Below are positions 43,561-54,381 of a stretch of 64,000 bases of DNA, in pieces. Both the position numbers and the translations under genes were made by a program. The stretch is taken from the NCBI RefSeq assembly GCF_029852145.1, contig NC_079970.1, positions 17,167,331 through 17,231,330 on the forward strand. The letters are read 5' to 3'. The stretch is from Microplitis mediator (taxonomy: Eukaryota; Arthropoda; Insecta; Hymenoptera; Braconidae). Each line of letters opens with the position of its first letter. The stretch's first letter is position 1. The notes under the pieces are model-generated. The model was not told where the DNA came from. It saw only the letters and a program-made list of their open reading frames with translations, and did not search any database.

Positions 43561-46500
43561 AATTTTTCCATCGAATAAGATCGGATGTGCCTTTAATTAT
43601 TCTCAAATTATAAGTACCGATGAAAACAAATATAAATGTTTCAACAAACATTTATATTTTGAAACTATAAACAAATAAAAAATTTATTATTTCTATTAAG
43701 TATCCTTGAAAGTATTGAAATTGTGTCTTAAACAGTTCACTGGCCTTAACTTCCTGTGTCGCACCTATGTACAAATAATCTTCCCATACATTTAGCTCGA
43801 GTATCAAATTCCCTTTTATTTTACCCATTACTTATATATGTATACTGATACTTGTTCTCCGTTATTGAAACAAGAATACTTATGTTCCCATTCTTTATTC
43901 TATCGCTTCTTTCTTTTAATTTCCTTTACAAAAATCCGCTTTTTTTTTCTCTGCATACATTGCGTACGTAAAATATTTATATATATTTTTTTTAAGGAAA
44001 TAACCCTGACCTTTTTTACTTCACCGACCGCAAGATAAAGAATGGAAAGAAGTCAAAATAATGTAACAAATAAATAAATAAATAATGACGTTTTTTTTCT
44101 TTTTTCTACAGATAATAATGATGACAACGAAAAATTATGCGAGTCTGACGAAACAAACTGAGTAAGACTTGGCCACTGAGCCAATATCACAACAAGCTGT
44201 ACCTACTAGTAACGCGCCAATATCATTTCCAAGAATCACACTCTTGTACGCGTATATATATATAAGCATATGCGTAAGTACGAGGTACTGTCTTAGAAAT
44301 GCCGTCGACAAAAAAGAAAAATATAAACTAAAAAATATAAGACTTGAGTAAATAAGAAACAAAAATGTTTACGCGTACGCACTTTCGCGGAATTCCGCGT
44401 TTCTTAAATAATTTTTCAAAAATTTTATAAATAGATTCTAATATATAGAATAAATTTTTTTGTTATGTATGTAAAAACTAGAATGTGTTATGTGCAAAAG
44501 TTATCCCAAGTTATATTATAAATATAAATCGTACTTCTGGTATAAACACTATAAATATACGCGAGTTCGTGCGGTTGCATGTGAAAGATGGTTTAGGTTT
44601 TGACTGTTTTAGTTTCTCTACTCAATATATATATGCATATGTAACAGTAGATTTAAATAAAAATGTAAAGATAAATAATTATATTATTTAGTTAAAAAAA
44701 AGTTTATAATTAAATTGCTAATGGATTTAAAGAGATTTAGTTTGTTTATAAAGCTTGTTATCGGATTTGTTGAGACTTGTGACCAAATGGTCATGTCGAG
44801 CATTATTAGCTGTTGTATGTGAGCTCTTAGTAAAATAGACGTACTATACATTGAAATAAAATTTATAAGACCTTATGGAAATAGAGAGGATATATATGTA
44901 AGCTTGTTATGGATCCCTGAGGATAATATGAATGATTCTTCAGTCGACAGTAGCAGACGATGCCAACGGGGCTTGACAAATGAGCAACCCTCCGAGCAAG
45001 CAACACAGCTGGCAATTTTAGTGCTTTTTATGTGTATATGTGTATGCCAAGCTCTTTACTTTTATTACTTTACTCGAATTCGTATAGATCTCACCCGCCA
45101 ATACAATAAAATGTCCAGACGATTTTTATTTTACAATGTCTTGTATTGAATTCCCATTTTTAGATGTACACATGTAAGCCTACTGGTTCTATTGATATAT
45201 ATTCGGCATATATATATATTTAGTAATTGTTTGGTAAAATTGGGCTTGAAAAAGACGTCTGTATTTTATGGGCTATTGCACACTTTAGATGTTGGTCAAT
45301 TTATTATACGGTCAATTTCGTAAATACTTTAGGTCGTTAAATAAAAAATATATATGGAGGAATAGCTCTAAGTTACTGTAATTTTAGTAGCATATTCTTT
45401 TTCAAGTTAAACTTTTAATTGTAATTTAAAATTTAACACTTTTTATTGATGATTGAATAATTAATCTGTACTTTTTGTATAGGAAAAAGAATAAATAAAA
45501 AATAAGACAATAGTATGAAAGTAAATAATAATAAGTTGACAGAAAAATTATTTTCGACGATTTGTGAAAAGATAAAAACGTCAATTCAATCAACTTTAAT
45601 AGACGTCAGTCGGTGTAATAACAGACTAAATTGGAGCAAGAGTAAAAAAAAATTTTTTATAGAAATGGCAGTTGATCGATCCGGCAATTTTCCGACGATT
45701 ATCTTTTTCTTTTTATCTTGATATATATATTTATAATCATCACGATTTTTTTTTTACCGTCAACTTTCTTGTTACTAGCAAATATTATCATTTGCACAAA
45801 CTTTAATTATAACTATTATCCAATTAATAATTTCAAAGTCTGTATTTGAGTAGACGATATTATTGATTAATAGACGAGTTTATTGATCTTTAGTATATAT
45901 TCTTGATAAATCGATTAAAAGTTATTTTAGGTATTGTATAAGACATCCTGACGATAAAATATAATTGAATTTTTAGTGTCGGTTTTTTTTTTCTTCTTGT
46001 AAATTAATGATAATATCGGAATACGTGATGGCAATATCGGCTTGAGGGTTTAAAAATGTGGTTAGATCGTTGGGTGGCATCTGCGAGAAAATTTTTAACG
46101 TTTTTAGTTTTTTTTCTTTCCACCTTTGCCTCTATACCTCTACCTCTACCTCTTGTAATATTAAAGCATGTCAAGGTAAGGTAAGGACTAATATTAGAGA
46201 CACCAAATGGCTAGGAAGAGAAAAGAAAAGAAAAGAATGAACGAAAAATGAAAAGTCTCCCCTTGTATTATATTATATATTATACAGTTTGCCGTCATAT
46301 GCTGCTACGTAACGCCCACTGTATCATGCAATGCTGCCAGTTGGCACATATATTTATATTTATGTATACACATATATATACAATACCGATTTTTAACGTT
46401 TTTGATCGCCTTGACTATCTATATTATGTTATTGACCTCGTACTTCGTGTCAGGCCTTTTTTTTTACTGTCAATGTGGGAAAAATAATTCAAAAATACTG

Positions 46501-47442
46501 CTAAGGATTATTTGAAGAGATTCTAATACAAATTTTATCGCCAGGTGTATTTTTTCAGGGAAATATTTTTTTTCAATGACAGAAAAAATTTTTCGCTATG
46601 ATAAAAAAATTTTATTTTTAAAAGTATGAGAAGACTTAAAGTTTGAATTTTTTTTAGTAAAAATGTATGACGAGATAGGTTTAAATGGTTTTTAGAAGGT
46701 GGAGTCTATATGCAATATGAGTTATAACTTTAGCAGTAGTAAAAATAAGTTGTTATTTTTTACAGCGACCATAAAATTTAGATTTTTATCTTTGGGTCGA
46801 TAAGAAAGGCTGAACCTTTCTACTCTATGTAATTGAATCGGTTTGTGCAGAAAAAAGTTGTTAAAAATAATGAAACGGCATGCATGTAACTCTTTTTTAT
46901 TAGTATAATTGACAGGGCAAAATGGCGAGCTATTAGTTTATAAAAATTTTTTTTCAAAAAGTTTTAGCTTTTATTTTATCCTTTTCCTTTACTTAGTGAC
47001 TAGATGAAAAACAATTAATAATAGAAATAATTAATTATAATCCTAGAGATCTGAAGTAGTAGAAAAAAATACACGTTTCAATTAATATTTGAATATCGAT
47101 CATATTTAGATTATGCAAAGTAAGTCGTTATTTTAATCTCTAATTAAAATTTGACCTTTGCAGTACGGTGTTCCATTATATTTTGTTTTAATTAATTTAG
47201 CTTAATTAATGTATTTGTTTATGGTTAAAATACTATTAATATTAAAGTACAATTAAGATATATCTCAATGTCGTAACTAATAAAAATTAAACTTGACTGA
47301 GATAATAGAAATCGTTTATACACTTGGCTTGAGTTAAAAATAGATCTATGGAAGATTTAAACTGACAACTTTGATTTAATTTATTATTTATTAATAACAT
47401 TTTTGAATTGGACATCGTTTTTCAAAACATCGACTGCTATGT
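43561..47442. other. AT-rich upstream DNA, no gene recognised
   Basis: Short open frames only. GC-richer patches at 44140-44260 and 44920-45020 do not resolve into splice-bounded exons. Confidence 0.45.
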
Positions 47443-47650
47443 ACACAGAAAAAAAGGATTTCTTGGCAACAAAAATTTTTATTTTCCCCAAGAATTTTTT
47501 GCATTATAAATTGAAAATGAATATTTTCTTGGTTCGATTAAAAATTTCCTTGGGACAAGAAGGAATTTTTTATCGACCCAAGAAAATTTTTGTTTTCAAT
47601 TCATAATGCAAAATATTTTTTGCACCAAGAAATCATGTTTTTTTCTGTAC
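47443..47650. mobile_element. MITE family D, copy 3
   Basis: Ends ACACAGAAAAAAAGGATTTC and ATCATGTTTTTTTCTGT are inverted. It shares CCAAGAAAATTTTTGTTTTC, AATTCATAATGCAAAATATT and CACCAAGAAAT with the other two copies. Flanked by GT…AC. Confidence 0.75.
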
Positions 47651-48132
47651 TAAAGAACTGATTTCTAAAAATTTTTAGGATACATTCAGTTGAATTTTCA
47701 TTGAAACTATCGTTATTTAAAGAAAAAAACTTACGAATTATTATTTTTTAATACTTTCAATAAGACTGCAGATCTTTTTTAAATTTCGTTTTTCGGGTAA
47801 ATTAAAAATTTGATCGTCACGGTTTATTTAAAGTGAAAAGTAAAATAAACTGTTTTCATGTCAGCTGTAATGAATTATTTGGTAGCTATCCTATTTTACT
47901 CCAAAATAGAATTTTTCTTAATTTCAGTATCTATAACTTTCTCTCAGTAATAAATATTGATAATTTTTCATTTACTCTTCAAAAAATAATTCAAAAAATT
48001 TTGAATGTTTTTGTTTTCTTAAATTAGTTGAAGTTTAGTGACAGCTACATTTCAAACCTTTCACAATTATGGATGGATCAACTTTTATTAACGAAATGAA
48101 TTTTAATACTAATTTATTTATTGCATATCAAG

Positions 48133-48420
48133 TACACTGAGAGGAAAATAACTATTAGAAATATTTTATTCGCCTCTTAAAATAAATTATACTATTTAAA
48201 ATTTTCAAACCAATAGATTTTTAGTGTAAACGTTTGAAGATTTTAATCGAAATGATTTTCTTAATCAAAGAAACCTCTCGGCTCGAAATGTGCTGATTAC
48301 TTTTTGGAGTATTGTAAAGTTTCGATTTTTTCCGGTCAAGAAAATTATTCTTGAATTTTATGAAATTAATAATGGAATAATTTTTATTGTTTATTAAAAG
48401 TTAATTTTTTTTCAGTGTAT
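48133..48420. mobile_element. MITE-like element, TACACTGA ends
   Basis: Left TACACTGAGAGGAAAATAAC and right AGTTAATTTTTTTTCAGTGTA are inverted, with ATATTTTATTC/AATAATTTTTATTG matching further in. Non-coding. Confidence 0.5.
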
Positions 48421-48689
48421 GAATTTATTTATGTATATCCAGCGACAAGAAAAAATATAAAAAAATTAGTTTATCATGTCTAAATAATCTGGTATTAATA
48501 AACATAAAAAAGACATTGTATGAAATTTTTTTTTTTTTTTTTCAGTTAAATAAATAACTATATAAATAGCAAAACTATTACGATAACACATTGTTTGTCA
48601 ATAATTTATGACAAGGCAAAAAAAAAATGTATATAAAACATGAATCGCCGTTATTCTTGTCACCGTGGACAGTCCAAGCGAATAATAAA

Positions 48690-49120
48690 TATATATATTT
48701 ATAAATATATAATAATAATAAAAAGAAAAAGGTAGTGAGAGTGAGTGCGAGAGCTAGTGGAAGCAGTGTCCGAGGGGCTCCATTGATTGGTCGATGTGGC
48801 ACGGCTGTAGCCGACGTTGCACAGCTCTAACCCGGGGGTATATGAACCCCAGTTACCTCGGAAACTCTCAACTCTCACTATCTCACTCGATAGTGGTCTT
48901 CCTCTCTCACTCTCTCTATCTTTATTCAATCCACCCAGCGCCCACCCTATCCTACCGCTTGTCTACCCCTCTCTTGGCAAAACTCACCCTACTCGCAGGT
49001 TCACCCTATAGTATAAACGCACGCGCGACACATGGACCTAAAAGCGATCAATACTCAACGAGCGAGTCTGCCGTTGCCGCCACCACCGCCACCGCCGCGA
49101 CTGCTCCCCAACAAAATATT
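48690..49120. promoter_or_regulatory. GC-richer, GAGA/CTCTC-rich island
   Basis: Contains clustered CTCTC words (48860-48925), CGGCTGTAGCCG and GGGGGTATATGAACCCC inverted repeats, and CCGCCACCACCGCCACCG. It looks like a promoter or 5' UTR region but no initiator is clear. The 155-codon plus-strand frame over it is low-complexity. Confidence 0.3.
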
Positions 49121-49426
49121 TACTATCTCTCTTCAACCCTTAATAAAAAAAGTATAAAAATAAAGAAAGAAAAAAAAATTCACCCCTTATTCTTAATCTC
49201 TATTTCTCTCGCTCGCTCTTGTTGTTTTCTCCCTAAAACAATGCAATCTCATACACAATAAAACGTATATTGTATTCAAGGTACGTACACGATAAATCGT
49301 TACGCTTCATGCTTCCAATTTTTATATTAATTTATGTGTGCACATTTTTTTGTTTTTTTTTCACCCATATTTTAAAAGATTATACAAATGTTTTCTCCTT
49401 GCTCATCATCATCACCACTACTATTA

Positions 49427-49864
49427 CACTGTAAAAAATATTTTGGACCCGATGTAGTGTAAATGACTCGATGTAAAAATTTCGGTGTGAAAATTACACC
49501 AAATTCGGTGTTAAATTTAGGCGGTGTGAATTAAAAATTTGTACACTGATAAGCGTGTAATTTATGAAAATTTTGCATTAAGAAAATTAATGGTAAGAAT
49601 ATTGAAATGTTCAAAATACTATTTAATACCTAAATAATATTAATATAGTTATTGATTAAGTAGTTAAAGATGTTCAATGATCATTTGTTGCTCGTTAATC
49701 ATATTATAACGAGTAACACAGAATAATGTAAAAAAGTAGATTACACTGTGTTAAAATTACACGGATGGAAAATTAACACCGAGAGAATTTTACACCGTTA
49801 TTTCACACTGCACGGCCGTGTAAAGTTCTCCGGGTCCATTTTTACTCCGTTATTTTTTACAGTG
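49427..49864. mobile_element. MITE family C, full copy
   Basis: Ends CACTGTAAAAAATA and its complement TATTTTTTACAGTG, followed inward by GGACCCG/CGGGTCC. Flanked by TA on both sides (49425-49426, 49865-49866), typical of Tc1/mariner-type insertion. The interior is full of TTACACCG/GGTGTAA words. 438 bp. Confidence 0.85.
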
Positions 49865-49999
49865 TATTATTATAATTATTATTATTACTATTATTATTAT
49901 TATTATTGAAGTATTTAAAATATTATTAAATTCTATGTTAATAATAAATTTGAATACGATGCTTGTAATACTTAATAAATGATAAAAAAGCAAAGCGGG

Positions 50000-50180
50000 C
50001 TTATGCGAGTAACTACTTACGTTAGTATTTTGGATTCCTTTCATTTTTTTTTGACTGCCCTTGATCTCGCACCCCTCGTGGCCATACCCATCGTCCCTTG
50101 AGACAATGCTTGGGGAATAAGGGAATGGAAAATTTGGGGTTGCCGACCCCGATGCGTCGCGAAAATTTTTTTTCTCCACA
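50000..50180 (-). other. Possible 5' UTR exon with donor
   Basis: On the minus strand a GC-richer stretch (CGACGCATCGGGGTCGGCAA … ATGGGTATGGCCACGAGGGG) ends in the donor-like ACTAAC|GTAAGTAG at about 50021. An open frame crosses it but continues past the donor into repeats. Candidate non-coding exon upstream of ELAV. Confidence 0.25.
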
Positions 50181-50486
50181 TCATCTTCTGCTTTATTTTT
50201 TCAATCATATTCCTTTTACTTTTTTATATATATTTATAATAATATATACTCACAATCAGTATTATTATTATTATAATTTTTTCAAATTTTTATTTTCCTT
50301 TCTCTCTTTGGTAATATCGACTTTTGGTCTTGTTTTTCAGTTTAGTTTGTCGTTGAAAATTATTTTTTCATGTCGCCATCAACTAGGCAATTAAATTTAT
50401 TTCTTCACTTATTTATTACTCGTTATTATTATTTAAATAATAACAATAATAATAAATTTTTTAATTATCAATTAAAATATAATATT

Positions 50487-50618
50487 TTATTTATTTCTTG
50501 AGGATTTAGTGTTTTGTCGTCGATGTCGAGATGGAAGCTTAAAAGCTTCTTCGTCGACGTCGGAGTCGGCGTCGTCGCGGTGCGCTACAGGCCGAAGCCA
50601 CACCCAAGTTAAAGACAT
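50487..50618 (-). CDS. Acidic small ORF of 43 codons
   Basis: MSLTWVWLRPVAHRDDADSD, then VDEEAFKLPSRHRRQNTKSS and RNK before TAA. The GC-rich core (GAC GAC GCC GAC TCC GAC GTC GAC GAA GAA) contrasts sharply with its flanks and has protein-like composition, acidic then basic. The start context is weak, and CTGTAG|CGCACC could be an acceptor, so it may be the end of a spliced exon rather than a free ORF. It could also be an upstream ORF in the ELAV 5' leader. I do not recognise a family. Confidence 0.3.
   Translation of the reverse strand: MSLTWVWLRPVAHRDDADSDVDEEAFKLPSRHRRQNTKSSRNK
50540..50556. repeat. Short palindrome with HindIII-like core
   Basis: GAAGCTT AA AAGCTTC forms a 7-bp perfect inverted repeat within the acidic small ORF. 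Confidence 0.6.
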
Positions 50619-51276
50619 CAACTAATGATTTTAAAGATATACTCCAATACTATAATCTTTTTTATTATCCAAGAATTTTTTACTCTACTTTCCAATAAAA
50701 TTATAAATAATTTACTTTTAGTCATTTAATTATTTACTGGCCATTTAAAAATTAATTTTACTTATTAAATATTAATTAAGTAACCAGGTGGTTTTTTGGT
50801 ATTTAAAATTAACGGTTCGTTAAGTTCTACAAACATTATAATTAATGATTTGTATCAACTTCCGTTTGTTATAGTATTATAATAAATTAACCAACGAATT
50901 TATATTTATTCAGCTTTTAAATTTTAAAATAACATTTTTTTTTCAGTTTAAATTTTGCTGTCGGCGAGCGCACCCGCGTGGATTCAAATGATTGGGATTT
51001 AAAAAAAAAATATAAAAAATAAATAAATAGGATAGAAGCTTATGAAGAATCCCAAATTATTTACGGGATTTCAATAATAATCGTAATCATAATCATAATC
51101 ATAATAATAATTAATAATAATAATAATAATAAATAAACAAACTAAACTTATAAAATATAGTAATTTATAATTATAATAATAATCATAATAATAAATAAAT
51201 AAATAATTAATAATAATAAAATTTAACAGGCAGTACAGAACATAAATTATAAAGTAAAGAAACAAATGAACATACC

Positions 51277-52258
51277 GGTTAACGATGAAAATCAGTGGTT
51301 GGAGGATGCTGACTAGCGCAGAACAAAACGTAGTGATGGGTTATTTTAATTATTTATATAATTCTTTAATTTTTAATTGATATATAAAATTATTTCATTA
51401 AAGTTATAAAATAAATTGCAAGACTTGTTTTAATAAATCATTGAAAAATATAATATATATATTTTATTTCGGTAAATTTTTGTACGAATGTACGAAATGT
51501 CACCACTATAATGAGATCTCCAAATAAATCTTCCAGATGTCGTTTATTTATATTTTTAATTACTTTATACTTATAAATTTTTAATAAATTTTGTATCGTT
51601 ATCTAGAGCACCGTTATCTCGAACAAAAGTTTATTTGTATTTATTTAAAATACGATTATCAATTTAATAAACTTTCACGATAAATTTTTTTTTTTATATA
51701 TTTCTCAAAGGGAATTTTATAATTAATTACGAACGATTATGAGAGTATAGATCCGCGAGCTTAATGATTATCGATGTTAAATAATTGGTTAATAAATATA
51801 TATAGACATAGAAATTAACAGAATAAATATAAATTGAATAATTTAAAAATGATAATTTTTTTTTTTGTTATTAAAAGAGTAATTAATGAATTTTTTTTAT
51901 AAATGAAGGATGATCGTAAAGGGAATTTAGGGAAGTGGGATAACTCGCGATTAAAGACGAGACTTAAATTATTAACGAATAATGTAACTCGTTATGTTAA
52001 CTTTCTTTGTTATCTTGTACACGATTGTAGTGTGACAATACAAGTATGTTAAGTATTGAATAATGTGTGATGTAGCTGTTGTTTGTTGTTGTTGTTGTTA
52101 AAGTCTCAGCTGTCTTTAAAGGAAGGGTTCAACGTACGAGAACGAACGAATGAATGAATTAACCAATTAATGAATATAAGTAATAAGGTATAATAATAAT
52201 AATATTGCGGGTAACGGTGTCTACAACGCAATGCCTTATGTGGTGCGGTAACTAAACT
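51277..52258 (-). other. Candidate first (non-coding) exon, distal 5' end of ELAV
   Basis: On the minus strand an insect initiator TCAGTT places a possible start at about 52258. The downstream sequence has the CAA/AAC-rich character of insect neuronal 5' UTRs (TTTAACAACAACAACAACAA at about 52100, then ACAGCTACATCACAC), and a donor-like TTAACCG|GTATGT lies at 51277/51276. No TATA box or good DPE. Connection to ELAV is inference. Confidence 0.25.
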
Positions 52259-52420
52259 GACGGGTGGAGTACATTCGAACCCAGCGGCTGCACCTAGAGC
52301 GACCTAACGCGCCGGTTCGAAGAGTGGGCTTCAACCCTCCTTGGAGTATCCACTACGTGAGGGGTTACAAACCACCGGAAAGAACGGCCAGAGACCTAGT
52401 CTCTATAGTCTACCTCTACT
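52225..52420. promoter_or_regulatory. GC-richer island at the far 5' side
   Basis: About 200 bp of mixed composition (GCGGCTGCACCTAGAGCGAC, GCGCCGGTTCGAAGAGTGGG) surrounding the initiator candidate. A short plus-strand frame covers it but has no resemblance to a family. Confidence 0.3.
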
Positions 52421-52499
52421 CTAACTCAATGTGTTCAAATATATATACATATATATTATATGTGTGAGTGTATGTATCGAGGAAGACCAAAAAGAAAGA

Positions 52500-53950
52500 G
52501 AAAGAGAATTGAAATGAAGATTTAGATCTGCGCAAGCGTGACTTGCATGTAGGGGGTGTTAAAACTAGGGGTATGATATATAGGGATGTATTGGTGAGGA
52601 AATACAGGAAGAGAGTCAAGCACTTGGTGATGTGAGCTAAAGACGCAGGCGCGGGTTATTTCGTCGACGAGTATATGATATAAAAAAATGTTATAGAGTG
52701 CAGCCACCTCGATGGGGATATCCATGAGGGGTAGAAGGGGTTTCGTGTGAAAATTCGCGGGATTTCGATGTGTGATTCTTGAATTCCAACGTCATGTTTA
52801 GATTCTAAATGTACTTTTTTTTTCTGGATTTTTTTTTTTTTTTTTTTTAGGGAGAGGTAAAAAAAATGTTGGGGGATATAATAGATATGGAAAGTTTTTT
52901 TTTCAGGTTGATTGGCTATCATTCCCAGAAGGTTGTATTTAATTGTGGGGAAGTTTTTGGGTGCGGTTTGGGATAAGGACAATTGACAATAATTTCGAGG
53001 GATAGTTTTTTTTTTTTTTTTTTTTTTTTGGTAAAAGACTGGGGGATAATAAATTATGATAATGAGAGTTTTGGACTTTATTTTAATCTTTATGAGGACT
53101 TAATTTTTTTGAGAGAATGAAATGAAAGCTGAAATTTGATAAAATTGAGAAAAAATAGTTTATTAACTAATTTTAGTTGATGAGCTTTTTTTAAAATAAT
53201 ACTTTGGAATGAAAGAATTGTTAAGAACTGTATATTTTAAATTTTAATAATTCATGAGAACTTTAATTTAAAACTTTTTTTTGAAAGGTAAAGAAAATTT
53301 TGATGTAAATTTATTGAATAGTAAAACTGAATCCGTTGAAATTCGGTCAAACTTCAAATACAAGTTGAATGTATTCAGTAAAAGTGCATTAATTATTCAG
53401 GAAGATTGATTAATGAAACTGAGACTAATCAGAGTCCTAGTGAATTAAAACAAAAAGAAAAAAAATTAATTTATCGACAAATTGTAATCCAGTAGAGAAA
53501 TAAATTTTGTGGTCATTTGTTCAGAGAATAAATAAATTAATCTATGACTTTATTAAAAGCACGTCAAAATAGCGCGGTGTCTATGTTTTTAATGAAAATT
53601 ATTTGGGATTAAGGATTTTAGTTTTCATTATAAAAGTTATAAACTATCGTAAATTACGGAATTTGACAATAAGGAATTAAAATATTTGATGTGACCAATA
53701 ATTTTTATAATAATTATCACAAGTAAAAAGAATTCAAGAAAAATTATTAATAAATAATTCGAGAAGAAAGAAATTTGATAATTAATACGGATACTATTTG
53801 ATTTTGAGCATCAATTAGTGATGTAAGGTAAAAAAATGACTAGTCAATTGACAGTTGCCACATGGACAAATTGACCAAAAATTATTTGACGGCCATTTTA
53901 CATCGTGTTAGTTGAATAAATACCTTTGATTGCTAAATTTTTTGTTTATT
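52500..53950. other. AT-rich DNA, nothing recognised
   Basis: T-runs at 52831-52849 and 53007-53029; no ORF, RNA gene or clear repeat. Confidence 0.5.
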
Positions 53951-54381
53951 ACACTGTAAAAAATTGGGGTGAATTCGAAGATACATACGAATTTTATTTC
54001 AATCCAAATTATTCACTCCGTCACTCAGAGTTCAGGAGTTTCAAAAATATCACTCTGCATGCAGAGTGAATAGGGAGTTTTTGATTTAGCGAAACACGAT
54101 TTCCGATTGATGCTGAGTTTGCTCTCTAAAAATGAATTAGTGAAATTCACTGCTAATTAGTGGATATGCACTGGAAACCAGCTGTAAGTACTGGTTGAAT
54201 TAGTGGTATACTTATAGCTGGATAAATAGTGATTATCCTCTAATTCGCAGAGAATTTAACATTCATTTTTAGAGAGTTATTTCAATTCGCATTCACTCTT
54301 ATCCCGAATTATTTAATGTTTAAATGAACTCCCCTCTGGAGAGAATTTCAAATTCGTTTTCTCCGAATATTTTTTACACTA
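53951..54381. mobile_element. MITE family B, interrupted by family A
   Basis: Left end ACACTGTAAAAAATTGGGGT followed by GAATTCGAA; right end TTCAAATTCG … ATTTTTTACACTATGTA, inverted. CACTCTGCATGCAGAGTGAA is a perfect internal palindrome. The compact family A element 54122-54276 is inserted inside. Confidence 0.75.
54122..54276. mobile_element. MITE family A, copy nested in family B
   Basis: CTCTCTAAAAATGAATTAGT at the left and CATTCATTTTTAGAGAG at the right, with CAGCTGTAAGTA / TATACTTATAGCTG in the middle. Same family as 9028-9189. Confidence 0.85.

Noticed and set aside
44904..45149. 81-codon plus-strand ORF with a hydrophobic stretch
   Set aside because: Composition is partly protein-like but there is no recognised family, no neighbouring exon and similar frames are expected by chance over this length.
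48794..49261. 155-codon plus-strand ORF, the longest single frame in the upstream region
   Set aside because: Low-complexity Ser/Leu/Thr/Ala-rich sequence produced by CT-rich and GCC-rich DNA; no domain, no splice structure. More likely a promoter or UTR island.
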